This document shows, piece after piece, positions 19,966-33,919 of a DNA stretch of 64,000 bases. Numbering within the stretch: position 1 is the first letter of the stretch; each line of letters starts with the position of its first letter. Source of the DNA: Nectonema munidae (lineage: Eukaryota > Nematomorpha > Nectonematoida > Nectonematidae); contig JAUIRK010000952.1 in NCBI GenBank assembly GCA_030549495.1, positions 558,001 through 622,000 of the forward strand, in the 5' to 3' direction. The notes under the pieces were generated by a model. It was not told where the DNA came from and ran no database searches. It was given only the letters and a program-made list of their open reading frames with translations. The position numbers and the translations under genes are program-made.

Positions 19966-21634
19966 TGATAATTAAAGATGCACCGCATCCCCACAAATTT
20001 TTACATCCTCTTAAGATCCTCATTCGCGAATGATTTAAATTTCAACATCTGAAATAACATCGGCATCACGAATTTTCAAACATTTTTCTATATACCTCAA
20101 AAAAATTGTACAAAATTTTTCAATTTTTACTTAATGGAAACGTTTTATGCTAAGTACGTCTTAATGGTAACACACATACATTGACATCTTTTCTCTAAAT
20201 TTTAAAGAAGTACTTGCGTTTGCTTAGAATCCCAATTAAAATAACCGCATCGGCTATGATGTCAAATTTGATATCCGATGATACAAAAAATTCCACATCC
20301 GATACCTCTCTATATGGTTGATATTGTGTACAATGTGATTTCCAAGAGCAAAAGAAATAGTTGAAGGTGAAAACTTACTATTGAAACATATTTCGCTGTA
20401 GACAAGATACTTGGACGAGGGAAAGTTAAAGCGTATCATAAATGAAGAAAAATTTTTAATAAAAAAAAAGTTAAAGCACAAAGCTTAGAGATCAACTGAG
20501 AAGACTAAAAGGCATAACAAACAAAGACTCAGGCATATAATACTACAAACTGCCTTCATTCAATTAAAATAATTCCGTCTTTCTCATCATCAAAAAGGTG
20601 AGAAAATGGATGTGTATATTGTGGTCTACGCACACAAGAGCTATTAATTAGATAAGCGAACAACAGCACAACTTCATTCATCAAGCGTGCGGCATTGTCA
20701 TCACAGAGTGCATACCTCCATTGTTTAAGTCCGTAAACACTTTGGTTGTCACTTTTCCTTTACAAGCACATATAAAAAAATGAGCGATCTAAAATTCTGC
20801 CGCAAAAAGTAGAAATTTTTAAGGATCTCAGCTGTCAAAATTCTTAATCAAGGTATTCAAATTTGTTTATGTTGATTTTTAATTAGGCTTACTAAATAGT
20901 GGTAAAACAGAATAAATCATTTGAATGGTTGATGGTTTAAAAAATTGAGCTCGAAAATTACCATTAAATGTAATAAAAAAACCGTGTAATTTCTATTTTT
21001 ACTTTATTTATTTACGTTATATATAAAATATAAAAAAAAAGAAGAAAGAAAATAAAAAAAAGAAATATCTGTTATCTGGCAAAAAATGATATATAAAGAA
21101 AATTATTAATTTTACATTCACAAAATTCAACTTCAAGAAAACTGAGCCATACACAAAATTAAACTTCTAGATTCTAGAGTCTAGACAATATTTATAAATT
21201 ACAGTTTTTTTATAAACAAGGATGCCCTTCATTTTATTAAACAAAAACGACTTTTAAAATTTATATATAAATGAATATGGTTATTGTCGACAGAAACAGC
21301 AGAGTATATTCAAAACAAAGTTTCACTCCTACATAATTCTCAAAATTCGTAAGGTAAAAATTTGTTTCACAAGATGTATACATGTTTTTTATAATTTTAT
21401 GTACTAAAGACTTTTGATAGGAAAAAGTGTGGCTTGAAATTGTGCTAAAGGTAAAAAATAAAACTTTAAAGTCTTGGAAAAGATATTTTTATGATGGCAA
21501 GTATGCGGTGGTGAAGGAGAAAATGGAAATAGGGATAAATAAGAGGTTTTATTGAGAGATTTTTATAACGCGCCAAATATAGTGTTTTTTGATGGTTAGC
21601 GATAATTTTTTATTCTTTTTTATTGGTTATCGAA
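19966..21634. other. AT-rich sequence, no gene seen
   Basis: No exon, RNA gene or recognised element. One dispersed word CGCCAAATATAGTGTTTTTT at 21571 is shared with 16000. Confidence 0.4.
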
Positions 21635-23088
<1,454 letters not shown>

Positions 23089-23997
23089 CAACACACATAA
23101 CTGATTACCTGAATACACATAGACTTACTGACTAAGATAAGCAGCTGGCTAGTTGGAAAATTATCCAGTCAACTAGCTTTTTAATGAGGTTAATTAGATA
23201 GATTAACAATTTTTGAATAAATGGAAAAAAAGAAATTTGGCAAAATGAATGCGATTAAAAAAGTCGATAGCAACTTTATATCTTTCTCCACACAATCCAT
23301 CCTTCTAATATCTCGTCTGCAAATCTTTCTCTTGTCTACTTTTCTTTACTATACAAAATCTTTTGAATCAATTTACTCTCCTTCTTTTTCTCAACGAGAC
23401 AAATCCCTTTTAGACTAGATTCTGCCAAAAGATCTGCTCAAATCGATACACCTCATCATTATCTAACTAGGAGTATCTTTCTTATAATTTTCATTTTTTT
23501 TCTCTCTTCCATGCCTCAAAAATAGTCTACGCATAAATAATGTCTTTTAAGGCGTCGCATAGAGAATTATAGGAAATTAATACAGCTCCTTCAGAGCTAA
23601 TTTAAGACTCAAGCTTTCAATTTGTTATATTTTTCAAGACAAAATTGTCGCTCAAAGATTTTATCTTTTGAAACTCCTTACTATTAAACTAAAAATTACA
23701 ACGTGAGTAAAGATTCCAATGTACATAAAAAAAGTACATACCTTTTAAAAATTGTAAATTATGAACATCAATGCTCTATTAGACCAATGAACTATAAGAA
23801 TATATGATGATGGTAGGGAGTTGTAGTACAATTCCTCCATACATTTTCACAGATGCAAATTAAAACTTGAGCAATCGATATAAACCATTTAAATCGTCGC
23901 TCAGTTTCGAATTTTTTTAAAAAATATTCAAAAAATAGTCTTCTTTTTCTCAATTATTTTTAGATTTTCCAAAGTTTAATTTGCTTTTTTCACGGTA

Positions 23998-24132
23998 GTT
24001 CCTAAATGATTCAAAATAGTCAGACGATATGTAATGTAAAGCAGAAGATTTGTATTAAAGAGCTTTGATAAATGCAGACGATTTTATTTTTGTAGAATCG
24101 ACTATAGTCGACATTGGGCGTTAACGGGTTAA
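23998..24132. mobile_element. TTAA MITE (palindrome TCGACTATAGTCGA)
   Basis: The right end GTTAACGGGTTAA is intact and the left end is worn. Inner motifs CAGACGATAT, GCAGAAGATT and GCAGACGAT occur in the usual order. The core TCGACTATAGTCGA is a perfect 14-bp palindrome. Confidence 0.6.
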
Positions 24133-24733
24133 TTGGGACTTTGATAGAAAAGTTTTCAAAATAATCTTTTAGATAAAAATTTTGATTATTGATAAAAAGT
24201 TTTCAAACTCTGAAGAAAGCTATCTTTGTTCTAAATTACGAGGGATGTGCAAGTGCTTTTCAGAATCTCTTTCAGACATAATTGAAAAATAGTGTCAGAT
24301 GAAAATCTTGTGCTTTAATTTCAACCGCTAAAAGTGAATGAAAAAGATCAGGAGAGGCCCAAGTTTTTGAAAACTATTCATTGGCTTATATTTTCTTTCA
24401 AGAACACAAAGTAGGTGAAATTTCAAATTGATATTAATTACAATGAAAAAGGTAACATCTGAGCTTCCTTAAAGAAATGTTGGGCGTAAGTGAATTATTG
24501 CGTAAAATTTTTGAAATCTATCGTTTCGATTAGGATTAGTGTAGTATTAGTATTAGGGTTGGGGCTTGGTTTAGTGTTAGCGCAATCGTACATACATGCA
24601 TTTACATGTACATTTTTTGACATTCTTGACACAAAATGTCCCCTTTATAAACACGTCTACCATAAAAAAAACATCTAGACATACATACACACATATTGAC
24701 ATAAAAAGAAGGAAAAATAAGAGAGCGAATTAC

Positions 24734-25007
24734 CAGAAAGATAGACGGTGTTTAAGGAATCACAACTCTGGGATTGACTGACAAATTCTTTGACAAAGTT
24801 GCTGGGAAAAGCGCCTGCCTTTCCAGACTTGAGATTTTTGCCGAAAAGCCAGCCGTGATCATCATAACGCGCTGTGATGTTGGATGGCAGTGAAGGGGAC
24901 TCTATTTCGATTTTATCACCCGTTTTAAGCGCTATTTCATCTTTGCTTTCGGGAGTGTAGTCGTGGATGACAGTCAGAATTTTTTGCGGATTATATATTG
25001 ATGTCAT
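24734..25007 (-). CDS. First recognised SH3-domain exon of the adaptor gene
   Basis: From ATG at 25007 the minus strand encodes MTSIYNPQKILTVIHDYTPE, then SKDEIALKTGDKIEI, a longer loop, HGWLFGKNLKSGKAGAFPSN and FVKEF. It ends with a serine-rich tail at donor GTAATT (24733, phase 1). This is an SH3 domain with the ALYDY-like VIHDY, the acidic RT loop, one of the usual two tryptophans (WL in place of WW) and the FPSNF block. The N-terminal placement and FPSNF/FPDNF pairing with the exon at 13 kb suggest a multi-SH3 adaptor like CD2AP/CIN85. Its phase-1 end does not fit the phase-0 linker exon at 13228, so at least one exon between was not found. Confidence 0.7.
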
Positions 25008-25144
25008 ACTCTATCAATTCATTCTTTCTTTCTATTTCAATGGAAACAACTAAGATTACGCACACAATGATGTCATAAAACAAAAGTATGTGCTTAGCGC
25101 AACAAATTATGCGCAAAATTTTATTTCAAAAAAGTACTGATCTA

Positions 25145-25282
25145 TTAACCCGTTAACGACCAGAATAATCACACGATATCCAGTATAAAGCAGAAGATTT
25201 GTATTAAAAAGCATTAATAAACGCAGACGATTCACATTTTTGTAAAGTCGACATATATCGACTGTGGTCGATAACCCGTTAA
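25145..25282. mobile_element. TTAA MITE (palindrome GTCGAcatataTCGAC)
   Basis: TTAA at both borders, left end CCCGTTAACGACCAG. It carries inner GCAGAAGATT and GCAGACGATT. The core is GTCGACATATATCGAC. The right end reads GATAACCCGTTAA, where the inverted repeat would predict GTTAACGGGTTAA. Confidence 0.65.
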
Positions 25283-25708
25283 TTGCACCGTACATACGTT
25301 ACATATCTCTTATGATCTACTCTAAAATTTTGTAATCGCCTATCCTCTATTTTTTGGGTATATCAATGTACACCATTTTTTGTTTTGTAGCGGGCCTCTA
25401 GTGCAATGCTGGTTCCTTTCTTTCTGTTCTGAAGGAAATTTTTCAACGTTTAGATCTTTGTTCCCAGAATTGCTTATTTGGAGTAATGACAATAAGTTAA
25501 ATCGTTTAGCAACGAGGTTAATCAACAATGCGCCCGAGCTTTAAATAAAAAGCATGTTAATAGTAACACTCTCGTGGGGATTAAAGCAAAAATTACTACG
25601 GCAATGCCAGAAAGAGGGCAATCTGTTTACTTTTAGGCAACTAAGGTCGGAAATTTTACAGATGAAATATTTTGGACTGATAAAATAATGTTTTGCATGC
25701 AATATTAC

Positions 25709-27072
25709 ATGTTTTGGAAGCGGGGTCTTTTCGTTCAGACGGCCACACCAAGTAATCGCCATTTCGTCTGTCTTTTATAGTTATGTCCAGGTTGCCAAAT
25801 TCTAGGGAAAATTCTCTACGTTTACCCACATTTTGTTGTTTGGAAACGGAAATTAAAAAAAATAAAAATTAATAACTTTATTAATTAATAAAAATGAATA
25901 ACTTTAATGGATATTAAGAATAGTTTTATTTAAGCAAATGAATAAAATTGGCAATATATGAATAAAATTTTCCCTTTGAATCTAGCACTTTGTTACTTTT
26001 GCGCCAAAGAAATTCGCACATATATGAATTGATTAGTGATCGCGCAGTACCGCATTCTTTTTTATTCCACAATTTTGCACTCTACCAAAGAAATTGAGTT
26101 TGGTGTTTTCGTCGCCTTGTTAAAATATAGAATATGTCGAATGATGTGTGTCGCTGAATAGCACGAAACAAAACATTATATGAATTGTCAATCATGTCAA
26201 ATTGACATTGATAAAATCAATCTTGCTTATGGATAATAAACAATTGAATATATAGATGTACTGGTTATAGAAGAATAAATATTCACCGTATACAGAGCCG
26301 TGTATATGCAGGCGCATGTTCGTAAAGCTAGTATATAAGTGAACTTGTACGTATATGAAGCGTTTGCATTATCAGTAGATTTGCATGAGAGCTTCATATG
26401 TTATTATTGAGAATTTTGTATGATCGTTTACAATATTAATTGTTGAAAAATAATAATAGCATATACTGTATATTTAGATGTATATGTTTTATGTTTGCTG
26501 GTATAAGTGTAGTAAATGCTTGTGCGTGTCGGTTATCATCGTATTAGGATTGAATAGACAAGTGGAATAAAAAGGCGAATACTACATCATATCATCTTGC
26601 AGCAGAGAGAGGTATAGCTTGAGCATAATGCTGCTATGCGGTGATCTGTTGGAAAACTGGAAGAGTGCTTAATTTTAGAGTTAGAGTTAGGTAAATAAGA
26701 AGAATGCTTAAAATTAGAGTTAGAGCTAGGTATATTAGAAAAGTGCTCAAACTTTGAGTTAGAGTTAGATATATTAGAAGAGTGCTTAAACTTAAGTTAG
26801 TAAAACTGGAAGAGTGCTTAATTTTAGAGTTATCTGCACAAACATTTATTGCATCTCCACCGTGATAAATCATGCTTCATTAAATGCCGATTTGCACACA
26901 GCCTCTCCTGATGCAACACCCCTTATCTTGTAAGTAACGAATAGCTTTTCTTCAGTGCTCGTAAATAAAAAAGGCAGACAAAATGGTAAATAAATAACTA
27001 TAAAAGGCAGACGAAATGGTGATTACTTGATGTGGCCGTCTTAACGAAAAGACCCTGGAAGCGTTCTAGAGG
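25709..27072. repeat. Inverted repeat pair, arms about 65-75 bp, 1.2 kb apart
   Basis: 25709-25784 (GAAGCGGGGTCTTTTCGTTC…TTTCGTCTGTCTTTTATAG) is matched in reverse by 26993-27072 (CTATAAAAGGCAGACGAAAT…AACGAAAAGACCCTGGAAGC) at roughly 90 percent. Inside the right arm GGCAGACRAAATGGT is repeated twice. No transposase lies between. The interval holds AT-rich sequence and the minisatellite at 26660. It could be an element with long ends or a rearranged duplicate. Confidence 0.55.
26660..26832. repeat. 39-bp minisatellite, about 4.5 units
   Basis: Units begin GAAGAGTGCTTAATTTTAGA and continue GTTAGAGTTAGGTA, diverging by several bases each. Because 39 is a multiple of 3, an open frame runs through it, but it is not a gene. 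Confidence 0.8.
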
Positions 27073-27796
27073 CGGGACAAAGTTCTTGGTTTCTTGCTAC
27101 GCAAAAAATTATCTTTTACCAAAATTGCCTCGATTAATAAGTTGAGTATGGACGAATTGGCGTAGTGAAAAATAAAAATGGGGTAGAAAAAAATGGATCA
27201 AATTTCTCAAAAAATAAATAAATTTAAAGGGAAGGTTATAATTAATAATGAAAAAGGCTACACCACAGGTAAGGACATCGTCCCTAAGTTAGAAACACTA
27301 AGTTATAAATTAGAATAAGTTTATAGAAAAATAAAAAATTTATTAAAGCTTTTGAGAAAAATACTTTTAAGCTATTTTATTTCCATCTTTTAGGTATTAG
27401 TAATAATACACTACAATCAGAAATACATTATAGAGAATAATAAATAGAAATACGTTTTAAGTTATTTTATTTCAAAAATATCGTAAAATAAAATTATAAT
27501 TATTACTTTTTATAAAACATTTTTAAAAAATTTGAAGAAGAATACTACAACTATATTGAAAATTAATTGAATAGAAAAAAGATATAATAAAAAGTAACCA
27601 ATTACCATTTAAAAAAAAGTTATATAAATATTTTATAAAAAAAATTAAGAAAATTTTTATAAATCTTCATAATAGAAAATAGGGTGAAATATATTTCAAA
27701 AAGGAAAATTGAAAATTATTGTTATTTTAATTATTTTCTTATTAAAAACAATGAATACCGTATTGGTTTGTTGTTTGAATATCAAAGCACTTTCAG

Positions 27797-27922
27797 CAGG
27801 CGTAAGTAAGATTGGTTAGGTACTGCGTTTCGATGACTCAAGGTCTTGGGTTCAAATCCACGATCAAGCCTACATTCGTTCGATACAAGTGGCGCAAGTG
27901 TGCCTTTTTAATGATAACACCC
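27797..27922 (+). mobile_element. tRNA-derived SINE, copy 6 (diverged)
   Basis: GCGTAAGTAAGATTGGTTAG head, B box changed to GGTTCAAATCC, body with GTTCGATACAAGTGGCGCAA. It is the oldest-looking copy of the family. Weaker tRNA-like pieces follow at 28018-28080 (minus) and 28190-28245 (plus). Confidence 0.7.
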
Positions 27923-28368
27923 TACGATATTTTTTTTTACCTTTACCTAACGCTATATGCTTACAAGATGGTCAATAACAGTTTTGTCATTTTGTTTTTA
28001 AGAGTGGGGAGACTTGGAAATCTAACCCATGACCTTCAATTGTTAAGTTGACATCACTGATTGATCCATAGGGGACGCCCCTCTATGAAGAATGGCTTTA
28101 AAAATTCCCCTTAGTGATTTTGCTCTTTCCTAAAGCATCAAGACTACTAGTATTTTTTAAAGTTGCCCCCACCCTATGGTCAATTTCTGCATTCGCCAAT
28201 GGTTGAGAGGATGCCTAAGAACCATTAAGGTTCGAATTCCGTATCGAAAAAAATTAAAGATTTTATAAAAATAAAAACTATCTAAAAAATTACTTAGTTT
28301 AATTTTAGAATATTATTTCAATCAAGAAAGTATTTGATAAAAATATATATAGAGAAGGATAGTCGGTT

Positions 28369-29255
28369 TTATTCTGGGCTGAGGTGAAGAATGAGTTCAA
28401 TAGTGCCTATCAAGGCGGAGAGTAAGTTTAAGTGTTCTAGGTGAGTACTAATATAGCTTAGATTAGTGGGAAAGTGGCCAAGGGTTGAAGTACAAATTTT
28501 GATGAGTTTGTGTCGGTATGAGATTAAAAATGGACAGAGGAAGGCGAGGTAGTATGGTGTTCCGAAGAGTATGTTGCAGAACGGACAAGTCAGGTTGTCT
28601 GAGAGTTTAATGCGAAAGAAGTAAGTTTTGCAGGGGCAATGACCCGAGAGCCACTTAATAAGAGATATCGATGAAGTGTATTTATGCGAAGCCCAGGATT
28701 AGGGTATGGCATTGATGTTGGATATGCACGAAAGCAGCGTGTTTGTGGAGTTGGTGATAGATTTTTGCCATTGGTTTTGAGTGTGTGCAGAAATGTTACG
28801 TAATAAGACGTCGGGGTGTACTGAGGGCAAATGTGTAATGCATGGTGTTGATGAGGTTCTTTTAGCGAGATGGTCAACATGCAAGATTTCATGTATGTTG
28901 GAATGAACGGGGCACCAGAAAATGGGGACAGTGAAACGAGTGGAGAGGAGTCGTAGTTTTGAGAACAAGATGGAAGCAAAGAAGGGAACGTTTTTATAAG
29001 GTGTAGATCGCACGTGATGTTCAAGGAGTCTGTATAGAAATGAATATGAGGAAACATGTGAAGGTATTGATGTTTTGGGAGATCTGATCGCATGAGTTGA
29101 TTAAAACTTGGCACTCAGCATCATAAGTTGTAGTTAAATGGTTTAGAGGAGATCTTGTAGAAAAGATGGGAGATAGAGAGGCGCCTGGATAAAAAGCGGT
29201 GGTGATAGCTAGAGAGCTCTGATAATTAACAATGGGGTGGTTCTAAGTTTTTCTT
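28369..29255 (-). mobile_element. LINE, 3' end with RNase H domain
   Basis: Minus-strand remains of a non-LTR retrotransposon ORF2. RNase H motifs appear in order: TTTYDAECQVLINSC (the AE motif), HFYTDSLN (the TDS motif) and, in another frame, VPIFWCPVHSNIHEILHVDH with LAKRT (the HxxxxxNxxAD region). A C-terminal part follows, SGHCPCKTYFFRIKLSDN then LTCPFCNI and AFLCPF, matching the Cys-rich tail seen after RNase H in I/Jockey-like LINEs. The frame ends at TAA 28369-28371. At least two frame changes are present. The reverse transcriptase is missing. Confidence 0.65.
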
Positions 29256-29423
29256 ATTATATTCTATTCGCTCACAGTTTTTCTTTATTATACAAACCTA
29301 AAAATAATAATTAAATTAATATAGTATATTTATAAATTGAATAATTGTTTTCGATATAATTATTTGTATTTTTAAGATAGATTATTGTATTTATAATAAT
29401 TCATTTACACATTTTATTTTTAT

Positions 29424-29870
29424 GATATGAAAATAAAGATGTTTTGTGAAATTTGCGAAGATAAATTTCATTATAAATGTCAAAACTTGACCATTATTCA
29501 ATACCTCCACTTTTATTCCTCTCCTTATGTTTGCATTAAATGTTTGTCAAATTAGGCAAATGAAAAGTATAATAATTTTCTGATGATCCTCAATGATGCT
29601 CCGCTAAATTCTACTATTTATAAAAAAAATTTTATGATTGAAATTCGTGTTTTAATTAAAACAGACAAAGAATTGCTAGTTGAAAAATACGGAATTATGA
29701 AGTTTATTGAAGTTCCAATTAATATAACACTTCACGAATTTGTTCCCATTGATTTTAGGCAATTTCATCTTCACCAAACTGCAATTATCTTTTCAACTCT
29801 CTATCAATTTTATTTTGTGGGAATGAATTCCTTTCTTCAGAGTTGTGTTTCAAAACAGCAAATGCATTGA
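29424..29870 (+). CDS. ORF with a partial PHD-like zinc finger
   Basis: From about 29424 the plus strand reads MKIKMFCEICEDKFHYKCQN, later YVCIKCLSN, then a stop. An ORF at 29583-29870 follows (MILNDAPLNSTIYKK … FVPIDFRQFHLHQTAII). The C-x2-C, H-x2-C, C-x2-C order is that of the second half of a PHD finger. The first zinc pair would lie upstream and was not found. PHD fingers of this kind occur in ORF1 of some LINEs as well as in chromatin proteins. The LINE fragment next door is on the other strand. Identity of the downstream ORF is unknown. Confidence 0.3.
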
Positions 29871-31814
29871 TATTCTTTCGTGAATACTACTTAGAAAAAT
29901 CATTAAAAAATAAGTTAAAAAACATCTCCAATGACATTGATAATTAAAGTTATATTAATTGTTTTAATTCTTTTTCGTCTTTTTATTCAAGTATGGCTGC
30001 TTGTTCATTAATTGGATGTTGCATTTCTTCTGTTTACCCTAGAATAAATGGTAAATACGACCAAATTTATCAAATTATGAAGCAAGACTTTCTTCCCCGT
30101 AAACTAAATAAATCTTTAGAAAAAATCAGAAACTTCATACATTTTTTTATCGTTAAAAATCATTGAATAGTAGAAATCGTTTTTATCATGATTGTGGGAT
30201 CTGGGTTTCTTTATCAAGAATCTATTATTTTTTTTATAGAAACTAGGATAAGCTTATATAATATTCATTACAATGAGTGATTGTTTAAATTTGTTTAACA
30301 ATATACATTTTATCGAACTCTCTTCGCATTAACTATAAAAAATTTTAAATCAAAAATTTTAATTTGACTTTGCATTTTTTTTATTAATTTTTCTTATTAT
30401 TTTGGATCGTTAATTTTTCATTAAAATTTTTCCATCTGTTTTTTTATTCTTCATATTTTCAAACTTAGACTCAATAATTCTAATAGATTCTTCTAATTCA
30501 AAAATAACGCCTTTCTTATATACATTGAGGGCATTATTATCACATCGGAGAACTAAAACAATAAATCATTTGTCAATTCAAAATTATTTGGATATTATCA
30601 AAGAACTGACAAATCAACAGGACCACCCGAGCAAAGAGTAATAAAAAATTGATATGAGCGAAAAATCATAGGAGTTAAAAAAAAGAGTGACAAAATATAC
30701 CAAATAAATTAATAGAAGAATTCAACAATAATTATAACACTAACTAACTGAATAAGTAATTAAATTTATCCACTAACTAACTAATTAACAAACTATCTCA
30801 ATCACTATCTAAACTTACAATATCCAAATAACTAATGATCGTTTTTCGCTAGGTGCCACCTCCCGCCTCCTCCATTTTTATTATCCTAAAAATTTATAGC
30901 TATTTTAAATCTATGTGCATTGATTGAGTATTAAATTTTTTTCGCAAAAATTCTCCGGGCTTCAAATTTTTAATAAAAATTTTGATGCCTTTTAAGCTTC
31001 TGAGAAATTAGAGATTTTGATTTTTTTGAAAAATTTGTGCCAAACTATTTCTTTATTTTGGCTACACCACTGTTTTAAAGTGAGACATCATAATAATTAA
31101 CATATTTTATGATCTATTTAAACTATATGAAGTACACCGTATTTGGTATTATTACATTTCAATAAAAAATATGACTGTACAAATTAATTTTAACTATACG
31201 AAATTATAAATAAAAGCAAAATTGAACCTTTATTTTATGTTTATAAGTACAGATCATGATATTAAAATGAATTAAACTCTTTACCATGTCTAGTATAAAA
31301 AAAGACACTCTTAAAAATGGGTTTATCTAACAGGTTATTTTTAAAAATAAAATTCATTTTGAATTATTAAAGGATTAATAAAATAAGATTGTGAAAAGTA
31401 TTCACGTGGCATATTTTTATGCCGGCTTTTGGATCTGTTTTGGTTGGTTGAAAATGACACAGTTTGTAAGACGCAAGGACTTGAAAGCTGGCATAAAGTT
31501 TGTAGAAGAAAAAATTTGTAAAAAAATCAGCTAAATATCAAGAAAAAAAACAAAATGGAATGAGGGAAAATAAGAAGAAAAGCAAAAGGGGGCTAAAAAC
31601 GCAGTGCTACCAATTTGGATTATTTAAATCTAGATTTTGATTTGTCTAGATTTGAAAAAGAAACTATTTTTTCTAGACTATTTTTTCCATCATTTTTTTG
31701 CAACTAAAATGTCTCCCCACTTCCTTTTTTAATTTTTTAAAAAATTATTTCGAAAATATTGATATATACTCACATAATTTCATTTATTACACACTAATTT
31801 TATTTAATGCTGAA
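29871..31814. other. AT-rich sequence, no gene seen
   Basis: At 31059-31073 GGCTACACCACTG looks like one end of a hAT-type element (read in reverse CAGTGGTGTAGCC), but I found no partner end with a matching duplication. A CTAACTAA-rich tract lies at 30740-30830. Confidence 0.35.
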
Positions 31815-33450
31815 AAAATATTTACGCACAAAAATTTCGTTATGAGTGGCTCCAGGAAAAAGATTTAAAAGATTGGCTTGCTAGGATTGTTGGAGATACA
31901 GGACAAAATGTCCAAGTTGATAAACAATGTTCTCTTCCGTCATTTTAAATCAGATTTACTTTAAGATGTCGGTAACAGTAAATTTAGTTTACTTATAGAT
32001 AAATCTAATTATTTAAGCGTGACAAAGCTACTTGGTTTTTCGATCATTTATTATAGTCAAAAAGAAAAAAGAGTTATTTCAACCTATCTTAGTTTGACTG
32101 AGAATGAGGAGTGTTCGGCTGATGACATTGTGAAAACCATAAAATGCACTTTGATTTCGAAAAAGCTTGATTTGTCTAATCTGATTGCTCTTGGAACGGA
32201 TAATGCAAGCGTTATGATTAGCGTAAATAACGGGGTCAATGCTAAATTAAAGAAAGAACTTCCTTCACTTATACTTTTCAAATGCACTTGCTACTCTATA
32301 CAGTTAACTACTTTCCATGCCACATCTGAAGGATTACCCAGAAATCTTATTTATATTATTTCTGAAATAAATAAATGGTTCGCATACTCTGCATTGAGAC
32401 AGCGAAAATATAGAGAGTTGTACAAATCCCTGATGACGTAACTCCATTGAAAATACAAAAAATATGCAAAAAAGAGGGTTGAGTATACAGCCAGGGGTAG
32501 AAAGGATTCTTGATCAATGGAATGAACTCAAAAATCACTTCGATCTTACGCGTAAAACAGAAAAGTGGTATGCAGCAGAAATATTGTATCAAATGTATTC
32601 AGATGAAGCAAACTTGATGTATTTTCTATCATAAATTCTGTTAGAAGTAAGAAAGGTTAATAAGTTATTTAAATCAAAAAAACATCGAAAAAGTTATGCT
32701 TTTAAATGAACTTATATTATTAATCCAGTCCATTGCGAAAAGAATAATGACAGCGACAAGTAAGATTTATCCAATTGAGTCTGACATTATGGATTATATG
32801 AACCCTATTCCTTATTTAGGTTATAGGTTCGAAACAAAAGTTAATGAAATGAAGTTGAAAAACAACATTAATATCAACACAGAAAAAGTGATCAGAGGAA
32901 AATGGCGTGATTTTTGGATTGAAATATATACGCAATTAAAACAACGACTCCCCGAAAATATCAATACTTTGAAAAATATTTCCTATTTTTCTGTAAAACA
33001 AATTTTACACCCAGTGAAATCTTTTACTACGCTCTATAGCGTCATCAATTAATTTAGTAAAAATAATGAAATTTTTTCTAAAATTGAGTACTAATTGAAC
33101 AAAATTAATCTTGTTAATTGGGTAAATAAATTAAATACTGAGTTTTTTGGAAGGAATTTGGTGAATTCGAGGATACTTCAGGGTCCAATCCATTTTCTGA
33201 ACTTCATAATCTTGCTATTTCAGTTTTGATTCTTCCCCATTCGAATGCAAAAATCGAAATTCAGCGCATTGAATCACGTCAAGTCGAAAAAAATGCAATT
33301 ACTTTGAATTTATTAAATTCAATATTAACAGTGAAATTTGGGCTTCTAAGAAAAAATAAATGTCATTTTGGTTATAACCTACCTGCTAAGGTTTCAAATA
33401 ATATTGAAATATTAGCAGCATATAAATCTTCAAATATTGCTACGATTACA
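31815..33450 (+). mobile_element. hAT transposon remnant (hAT-4)
   Basis: Plus-strand transposase pieces in order: about 31855 (DWLARIVGDTGQNVQ), 31990-32441 (FSLLIDKSNYLSVTKLLGFS, IALGTDNASVMISVNNGVN, LILFKCTCYSIQL), 32460-32700, 32696-33052 (LNELILLIQSIAKRIMTATS), and 33226-33450 (LPHSNAKIEIQRIESRQVEK, LNSILTVKFGLLRKNKCHFG). These match the RNase H-like core and the C-terminal dimerisation region of a hAT family whose domesticated relatives include zinc-finger/hAT proteins. The ERxFS signature is altered to EIQRI. Several stops and frame changes are present. Ends were not identified. Confidence 0.7.
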
Positions 33451-33919
33451 TTGGCGGATCTAGAAAATTTCTATAGGGGGTGGATAATTAAAATTATGGT
33501 TCAAATTTTTGGAAGTTCACACATTTACTATATTGTTTTTGGTTCAAAAATTCATCCTAAATGAACCCAAAGATTTAACAACGCTCTCCGTTTGAGGAAC
33601 ATGAGGCCAGGTGTAGACAACAATAGTTACTGATTAGACGTAGGTATGGCTAACAATTCAATATTGATAAACACGGCCGGAGATTGATTTTTCCATGATT
33701 ACTGGCCGCACAATATTTTTACTTTTATCAAGAATCTGAGAGCCGAATTTGAAGAATGATAACAAAAAAAAATAAAACTTTTCAAAAAACGCAATATTTT
33801 TAATGCGCAAATTGCAAAAGACAAACCAGCAAAGTACAATTGTAGGACTTAATACGTTATTTACGGTAAGGCTTGATATTGTTCGTCTGAACAAACGTGT
33901 AATGCAGATAGTAGGTTAG

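Noticed and set aside
20590-20770. Possible minus-strand exon ending at ATGGAG|GTATGC
   Set aside because: The open frames leading to this donor are very short, and no acceptor with matching phase was found.
23221-23418. 65-codon ORF MEKKKFGKMNAIKKVDSNFI
   Set aside because: No splice sites, domain or composition distinguish it from chance open frames in this AT-rich DNA.
28590-29114. A 174-codon frame as a separate host gene
   Set aside because: It contains the TDS motif of a LINE RNase H, and the remaining motifs lie in an overlapping frame. It is part of a decayed LINE.
30831-31073. MITE ending GGCTACACCACTG
   Set aside because: Only one hAT-like end is visible. No inverted partner or 8-bp duplication could be found on the left.
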